9,297 nt of DNA from Propionibacteriaceae bacterium (GTDB taxonomy: Bacteria > Actinomycetota > Actinomycetes > Propionibacteriales > Propionibacteriaceae). The position numbers and the translations under genes were made by a program. Within the stretch, counting starts at the first letter, position 1; each line of letters begins with the position of its first letter. The DNA lies in assembly GCA_031268065.1 (NCBI GenBank), contig JAIRXX010000232.1, forward strand, positions 1-9,297, written 5' to 3'. Under the pieces are notes generated by a model. The model saw nothing but the letters and a program-made list of their open reading frames with translations. It did no database searches and had not been told where the DNA came from. This document shows positions 5,322 to 9,297 of this stretch, piece by piece.

Positions 5322-5536
5322 GTGGTCTCCAACGGCGAAAGCTGACGGGTCCGCACGCTTGGGCCGATGGCGCGGCAGGGAACGCGCCGTCCTCCTTGGT
5401 GCTGGAGCCAGCGAAACCGGGGCTAAATGAGGCCACCGGTCGGCGGCGGATATGAGATGCTAACTGGACGCGGCCAAGTTGGTCACAGGACGGGCGTTGG
5501 GGCCGTCGGCGGAGCATTCAGGCGGGCAATCGGAGC

Positions 5537-6340
5537 ATGGTGAGCGAAATCATCCCAGTGTCGGGGGTAGGCAACGCCTTCATCGTCGCCAATGCCACTA
5601 CTGAGCAGTCGTGGGTGAATTTAGACGATCCGCTGCTGCTGGAATTTGAATACGTGCAGCGTATCGCCGAGGCTTTGGAGGCCACGGTCTTGGCCCGTCC
5701 GCCCGCCGAGCGAATCCGGGTGGTCCACGTCGGGGGCGGCGGCATGACCTTGCCGCGCTATGTGGCCGCACGCCGTCCGCACACGGCCCAACTCGTTTTG
5801 GAACCCGACGGTTCGCTGGTGGAACAGGTGCGCCGCCGCCTCCCGCTGCCGGTGAATTCCGGCATCAAAATCAGGGAGGTTGACGGTTTGGACGGCATCG
5901 CCGCCATGCCCGCCGACTACGCTGACGCGATCATCTTGGACGCTTTCGCCGCCGCCTGCGTGCCGGGAGAGCTGGCCACCGCTGAATACTTTGCCGATTT
6001 GGCGCGGGTGCTGCGCCCCACCGGGGTGATGTTGATGAACCTCACCGGAAAAGCGCCCTTTGACTGGGTGCGGCGCACCTTGGCCGGGATCGCCTCGGCT
6101 TGGCCGAAGCTGGCCGTCAGCGCCGAAACCCCGGTGTGGAAGGGTCGGCGCTTCGGCAATTTCGTGGCTGTCGCCTCGGCTGCCCCGCTGCCGGTCTCCG
6201 CGCTGGATGGCGCGGTGGCCAAGGCCGCTTTCCCGCATCGTTTGAGCTGGGGGGCTGGCCTCAACCGCTGGATCGGAGCGGCCGCGCCGTTCACCGCCGC
6301 CGATTCCCGCCCCTCCCAGCCGTTCGAGCCTTGGCTGTGA
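5537..6340 (+). CDS. Spermidine-synthase-fold (SpeE-like) SAM-dependent protein
   Basis: 267 residues with the spermidine/spermine synthase type Rossmann methyltransferase fold. Marks: DDPLLLEFEYVQRI (30-43), equivalent to the family's DP..L..EY segment; RVVHVGGGGMTLPRYVA (61-77), the nucleotide-binding glycine loop; LVLEPD (86-91), the acidic end of strand two that would hold the ribose of SAM-like ligands; ADAIILDAF (129-137), where polyamine synthases have DxxxxD; then RVLRPTGVMLMNLTG (157-171). The GGGDG motif of true spermidine synthases is GGGGM here and the N-terminal tetramerisation domain is missing, so polyamine synthesis is doubtful. Such proteins are common in actinobacteria and of unknown substrate. 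Start: ATG at 5537, with GGAG one base upstream; GTG at 5540 has a more normal spacing and is an alternative. It converges on clpB with 32 bp between stops. Confidence 0.8.
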   Translation: MVSEIIPVSGVGNAFIVANATTEQSWVNLDDPLLLEFEYVQRIAEALEATVLARPPAERIRVVHVGGGGMTLPRYVAARRPHTAQLVLEPDGSLVEQVRRRLPLPVNSGIKIREVDGLDGIAAMPADYADAIILDAFAAACVPGELATAEYFADLARVLRPTGVMLMNLTGKAPFDWVRRTLAGIASAWPKLAVSAETPVWKGRRFGNFVAVASAAPLPVSALDGAVAKAAFPHRLSWGAGLNRWIGAAAPFTAADSRPSQPFEPWL

Positions 6341-6348
6341 CGCCCGCC

Positions 6349-6364
6349 CCAGCGAACTAGCTGG
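6349..6364. terminator. Small hairpin between convergent genes
   Basis: CCAGC and GCTGG arms with a 6-base loop lie in the 32 bp between the SpeE-like and clpB stops, and flanking CGCC/GGCG bases could extend the stem with one bulge. No T-run follows on either strand, so only a weak bidirectional terminator is suggested. Confidence 0.3.
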
Positions 6365-6372
6365 CGGTCAAA

Positions 6373-8946
6373 CTAGACGACGACCAGGCCGGTGAGGTCT
6401 TCGTCTAGGTCGAAGCTCACGGTGTCGCCGTCGCCAACCTCGCCTGCCAGCACCTTCTTCGCCAAAATGTCCTCGATGGTGGTCTGCACCAGCCGTTTCA
6501 ACGGGCGGGCGCCGTATACCGGGTCGAAACCGGCCATCGCCAGCCAATTCTTGCCGCCCTCGCTGACCTCGACGCTGATCCGGCGCTCAGCCAAGCGTTG
6601 GTTGAGCCGCGCCAATTGGATGTCTACGATCTTGCAGAGGTCTTCGGTGCTGAGCGGGTCGAACATCACAATCTCGTCCAAGCGGTTCAGGAATTCAGGT
6701 TTGAACGCCTGCCGCACCACACCCATCACCGCGTCGTTCTTGGTCTTCGCGTCGAGGTGCTGGTCGGCGAGGAATTGCGAGCCGAGATTCGAGGTCATGA
6801 TCAGGATCACATTGCGGAAGTCGACCGTCCGGCCCTGCCCGTCGGTGAGGCGGCCATCGTCCAACACCTGGAGCAAGATGTTGAAGACTTCCGGATGGGC
6901 TTTCTCAACCTCGTCCAGCAGGATGACGGAATACGGACGGCGCCGCACTGCCTCGGTGAGCTGGCCGCCCTCTTCGTAGCCGATATAGCCCGGAGGCGCC
7001 CCGACCAGGCGCGACACCGAATGCTTCTCTTGGTACTCGCTCATGTCGATGCGGACCATCGCCCGCTCGTCATCGAAGAGGAATTCGGCCAGCGCCTTGG
7101 CTAATTCCGTCTTCCCCACGCCAGTCGGGCCGAGGAAGAGGAACGATCCGGTGGGCCGGTTCGGATCGGAGATGCCCGCGCGGGAACGCCGCACGGCGTC
7201 CGCCACCGCACTCACGGCCTTGCGCTGGCCGATCAGCCGCCTCCCTACTTGGTCTTCCATGTTGAGCAATTTCTCCGACTCGCCCTGCAGCAGCTTGCCG
7301 ACCGGGATGCCCGTCCAGGCCCCGACCACTTCAGCGATGTCGGTTGCGGAGACCTCTTCGGACACCATCTTGGGCGCGTTGTTCTGGTCGTTGGCGGCGT
7401 TCAGCGCCGCTTCGAGTTCTGGAAGCTGCCCGTACAGGATTTTCGAGGCGTTGGTGAGGTCTCCCTCGCGCTGATGGCGCTCGGCCTCGATGCGGAGTTT
7501 GTCGATCTGCTCGGCCAGCGCGCCGACCTGGTTGAGGCCGAATTTCTCCGCCTCCCAACGCGCTTCCAGGCCGCGCAGCTTCTCCTGCTCGTCGGCCAAC
7601 TCGGCTTGCAGCCGCTCGTGGCGTTCTTTGGAGGCCGGGTCGTCTTCCTTTTCCAAGGCGAAGGCCTGCATGGTCATCCGGTCGATGTCGCGGCGCAGTT
7701 GGTCGATTTCCTCCGGGGACGAGTCGATTTCCATCCGCAACCGGGATGCCGCCTCGTCGATCAGGTCAATCGCCTTGTCGGGGAGTTGGCGCGAAGTGAT
7801 GTAACGGTTGGAGAGCGTCGCCGCCGCCACCAGCGCGGAATCGGTGATCCGCACCTTGTGGTGGGCCTCGTAGCGCTGGCGCAGGCCGCGCAAGATGGCG
7901 ATGGTGTCCTCCACGCTCGGTTCTGAGACGAAGACTTGCTGGAAACGGCGTTCCAACGCCGGGTCTTTCTCGATCCGCTCCCGGTATTCGTCCAGCGTGG
8001 TGGCCCCGATCATCCGCAATTCGCCCCGGGCGAGCATCGGTTTGAGCATATTTCCGGCGTCCATGCTGGAATCGCCGCTGGCTCCGGCCCCGACGACGGT
8101 GTGCAATTCGTCGATGAAAGTGATGATCTGGCCCTCGGCGTCCCTGATTTCGTTCAGGACGGCCTTCAGCCGTTCCTCGAATTCGCCGCGATATTTCGCC
8201 CCGGCCACCATTGACGCCAGATCGAGGGAGACCACCCGGCGTCCCTTCAGCGAGTCGGGCACGTCCCCGGCGACGACGCGCTGGGCGAGGCCTTCCACAA
8301 CTGCCGTCTTGCCCACGCCGGGTTCTCCGATCAGCACCGGGTTGTTCTTGGTGCGGCGGGCCAGCACTTGCACCACGCGCCGGATTTCGGCGTCCCTGCC
8401 GATCACCGGGTCCAGTTTGCCTTCGCGGGCGCGGGCGGTGAGGTCGATGGAGTATTTGTCCAACGCCGATTCCCCGCCCTCAGCCTCGGCGGAGGTCACC
8501 CGCTTGTCACCGCGGGCGTCGTTGAAGATTTCAGCCAATTCGTCGGCGTCGGCGCCGAGGTCGGTCAGAATGTTGCGTGCGTCGCTGGGCACACTTGCCA
8601 GGGCGAGCAGCAGATGTTCAGTGGCGACGAAATCGTCTCCCAGCTGTCCGGCCTTTGTCTCGGCGTCGGCCAACACTCTGGCGAGAGCGCCGGACAGGCT
8701 CGGCTGCGCCACTGAATTGCCCTGGGCGCTGGGCAGCTTCTTGATCGCCCCCTGGGCGGCGGCCTGCACGACTTTCGGCTCCACACCGGCGCTGTCGAGC
8801 AGCGGCCCGACAGTGTTTTCCGGGTCGAGCAGCAGCGCGGCGAGCAGATGCACGGTCTCCGCGCTCGGATTGCCGTTGGTGAGAGCCAGCCGAAGCGCCG
8901 TGGAAACGGCATCCCGTGATTTAGCGGTCAGTTTCTCAGTGTCCAT
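6373..8946 (-). CDS. clpB: ATP-dependent disaggregase ClpB
   Basis: Hexameric cytosolic AAA+ chaperone that threads aggregated proteins through its pore and works with DnaK-DnaJ-GrpE. 857 residues, full family length. Order: Clp N domain (about 1-145, with [11 protein letters not shown] near the start); NBD1 with Walker A GEPGVGKT (207-214), Walker B FIDE (277-280) and pore loop [10 protein letters not shown] (251-260, Tyr252); the coiled-coil middle domain (about 405-525) that marks ClpB and is absent from ClpA; NBD2 with Walker A GPTGVGKT (606-613), Walker B VILLDE (674-679), pore loop GYIGY (653-657) and sensor-2 GARPLKR (812-818). No ClpP-docking IGL/IGF loop is seen. Start: ATG at 8946, where family similarity begins, with AGGAAG immediately upstream; an in-frame ATG at 9039 would put the operator palindrome inside the gene. 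Likely heat-induced through HspR, judged by the palindrome at 8980-9000. The dnaK operon and hspR are not in the window. Confidence 0.99.
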   Translation of the reverse strand: MDTEKLTAKSRDAVSTALRLALTNGNPSAETVHLLAALLLDPENTVGPLLDSAGVEPKVVQAAAQGAIKKLPSAQGNSVAQPSLSGALARVLADAETKAGQLGDDFVATEHLLLALASVPSDARNILTDLGADADELAEIFNDARGDKRVTSAEAEGGESALDKYSIDLTARAREGKLDPVIGRDAEIRRVVQVLARRTKNNPVLIGEPGVGKTAVVEGLAQRVVAGDVPDSLKGRRVVSLDLASMVAGAKYRGEFEERLKAVLNEIRDAEGQIITFIDELHTVVGAGASGDSSMDAGNMLKPMLARGELRMIGATTLDEYRERIEKDPALERRFQQVFVSEPSVEDTIAILRGLRQRYEAHHKVRITDSALVAAATLSNRYITSRQLPDKAIDLIDEAASRLRMEIDSSPEEIDQLRRDIDRMTMQAFALEKEDDPASKERHERLQAELADEQEKLRGLEARWEAEKFGLNQVGALAEQIDKLRIEAERHQREGDLTNASKILYGQLPELEAALNAANDQNNAPKMVSEEVSATDIAEVVGAWTGIPVGKLLQGESEKLLNMEDQVGRRLIGQRKAVSAVADAVRRSRAGISDPNRPTGSFLFLGPTGVGKTELAKALAEFLFDDERAMVRIDMSEYQEKHSVSRLVGAPPGYIGYEEGGQLTEAVRRRPYSVILLDEVEKAHPEVFNILLQVLDDGRLTDGQGRTVDFRNVILIMTSNLGSQFLADQHLDAKTKNDAVMGVVRQAFKPEFLNRLDEIVMFDPLSTEDLCKIVDIQLARLNQRLAERRISVEVSEGGKNWLAMAGFDPVYGARPLKRLVQTTIEDILAKKVLAGEVGDGDTVSFDLDEDLTGLVVV

Positions 8947-8979
8947 ACTTCCTAGTCCCTCAGAATGAGCGTAAACAAA

Positions 8980-9000
8980 GTTGAGTCTACTAGACTCAAC
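8980..9000. promoter_or_regulatory. HAIR-type HspR operator upstream of clpB
   Basis: A perfect 21-bp palindrome (10-bp arms GTTGAGTCTA and TAGACTCAAC around one C) lies 33 bp before the clpB start. It contains TTGAGT-N7-ACTCAA, the core of the HAIR element bound by the heat-shock repressor HspR in actinobacteria. The outermost pair is G/C where the published HAIR form has C/G. The TTGAGT half (minus strand 8999-8994) may double as a -35 box; no clear -10 at standard spacing is seen (TTTACG or TACGCT are candidates). Confidence 0.85.
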
Positions 9001-9110
9001 CAAGCTGGCGCATCTGCTATTCCCGGCAACCGGGGCCATGTCACCGCATTTTGCGCTCCCTCAGACCAAGACCTGTTTCACTCCCTGCCCTTTGTCGCAG
9101 CCTAGGGATA

Positions 9111-9140
9111 CCCAGCCCCCGATAAGCCGTCCCAGCCCCC
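9111..9140. repeat. Direct repeat CCCAGCCCCC, two copies
   Basis: Identical 10-mers at 9111-9120 and 9131-9140, ten bases apart, in the intergenic DNA upstream of clpB. No function can be assigned, and C-rich runs recur by chance in such DNA. Confidence 0.4.
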
Positions 9141-9199
9141 AAGGCGGGCAGTGAGCGTCCATCAGGCTCGGCAGACCCAGTTCGAAGCGCTGCCGGAAT

Positions 9200-9213
9200 C
9201 CGCCCAGCGGCGG
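9200..9213 (-). terminator. Short GC hairpin after the right-edge gene
   Basis: CCGCC and GGCGG arms around a 4-base loop, six bases past the stop of the minus-strand frame ending at 9220. No T-run follows; weak evidence for a terminator. Confidence 0.25.
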
Positions 9214-9219
9214 CACCCA

Positions 9220-9297
9220 TCAGAATTCAACGGCGGCTGCACGGAGCACGTCAGCGAAGCGAGGCATTCCGGCGCTGGCGAGGCTGTCGATGACGTC
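9220..9297 (-). CDS. C-terminal end of an unidentified gene (partial)
   Basis: The minus strand is open from the right edge to a TGA at 9222-9220, giving 25 residues that begin DVIDSLASAGMPRFADVLRA and end in Val-Glu-Phe. Composition is that of real actinobacterial coding DNA (G or C at most third positions, amphipathic helix-like spacing of Leu/Ala/Val), and a GC hairpin follows the stop. It is too short to place in a family. If real, it reads toward clpB on the same strand, with about 270 bp of non-coding DNA between. Confidence 0.4.
   Translation of the reverse strand, partial: DVIDSLASAGMPRFADVLRAAAVEF

Noticed and set aside
7895..8968. A 357-residue plus-strand open frame opposite clpB
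   Set aside because: Ser/Arg/Pro-rich antisense shadow of clpB; it crosses the clpB start, has no ribosome site, and the ClpB frame is certain.

Overview
This window looks like chromosomal DNA from a high-G+C actinobacterium. The signs are GC-rich third codon positions, GTG starts, an actinobacterial-type short PyrE, a ClpB preceded by a HAIR-like palindrome (the HspR operator of actinobacteria), and proline-rich dispanin/DUF2752 membrane proteins. I would guess the Propionibacteriales or Actinomycetales side of the phylum, but the sequence alone does not fix the genus.

Layout, left to right. (1) 1-1015, minus: the first 338 codons of a MocR/LysN-type PLP aminotransferase that runs off the left edge. 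(2) 1075-1584, plus: a small GNAT-like protein with a Cys-rich N-terminus, divergent from the aminotransferase across 59 bp. (3) 1604-1927, minus: thioredoxin trxA with a WCSPC active site, convergent with the GNAT gene. In many actinobacteria thioredoxin, a GNAT-like gene and parAB lie close to oriC, so this may be the origin-proximal region, but no dnaA box or par gene is visible here. (4) 1939-2985: a lower-GC, eroded-looking stretch. It holds a truncated RhuM-like gene ending 11 bp before the trxA start, a 54-codon ORF with a strong ribosome binding site, three tandem 23-bp repeats and some short palindromes. It looks like the remnant of acquired DNA sitting where the normal upstream neighbour of trxA would be. 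(5) 2986-5309, all minus: pyrE, two tandem CD225/dispanin-type membrane proteins, and a DUF2752 membrane protein. pyrE and the first dispanin are 37 bp apart; the second dispanin and DUF2752 are 44 bp apart. A promoter with an inverted repeat over its -35 box lies between the two dispanins. (6) 5537-6340, plus: a spermidine-synthase-fold methyltransferase-like protein, divergent from pyrE. (7) 6373-8946, minus: full-length ClpB disaggregase with a perfect 21-bp HspR-type palindrome upstream. (8) 8947-9297: intergenic DNA and the last 25 codons of an unidentified minus-strand gene.

Housekeeping genes (pyrE, trxA, clpB) dominate. The parts that may hold undescribed biology are the dispanin-dispanin-DUF2752 membrane cluster with its putative operator, and the RhuM/repeat remnant upstream of trxA.
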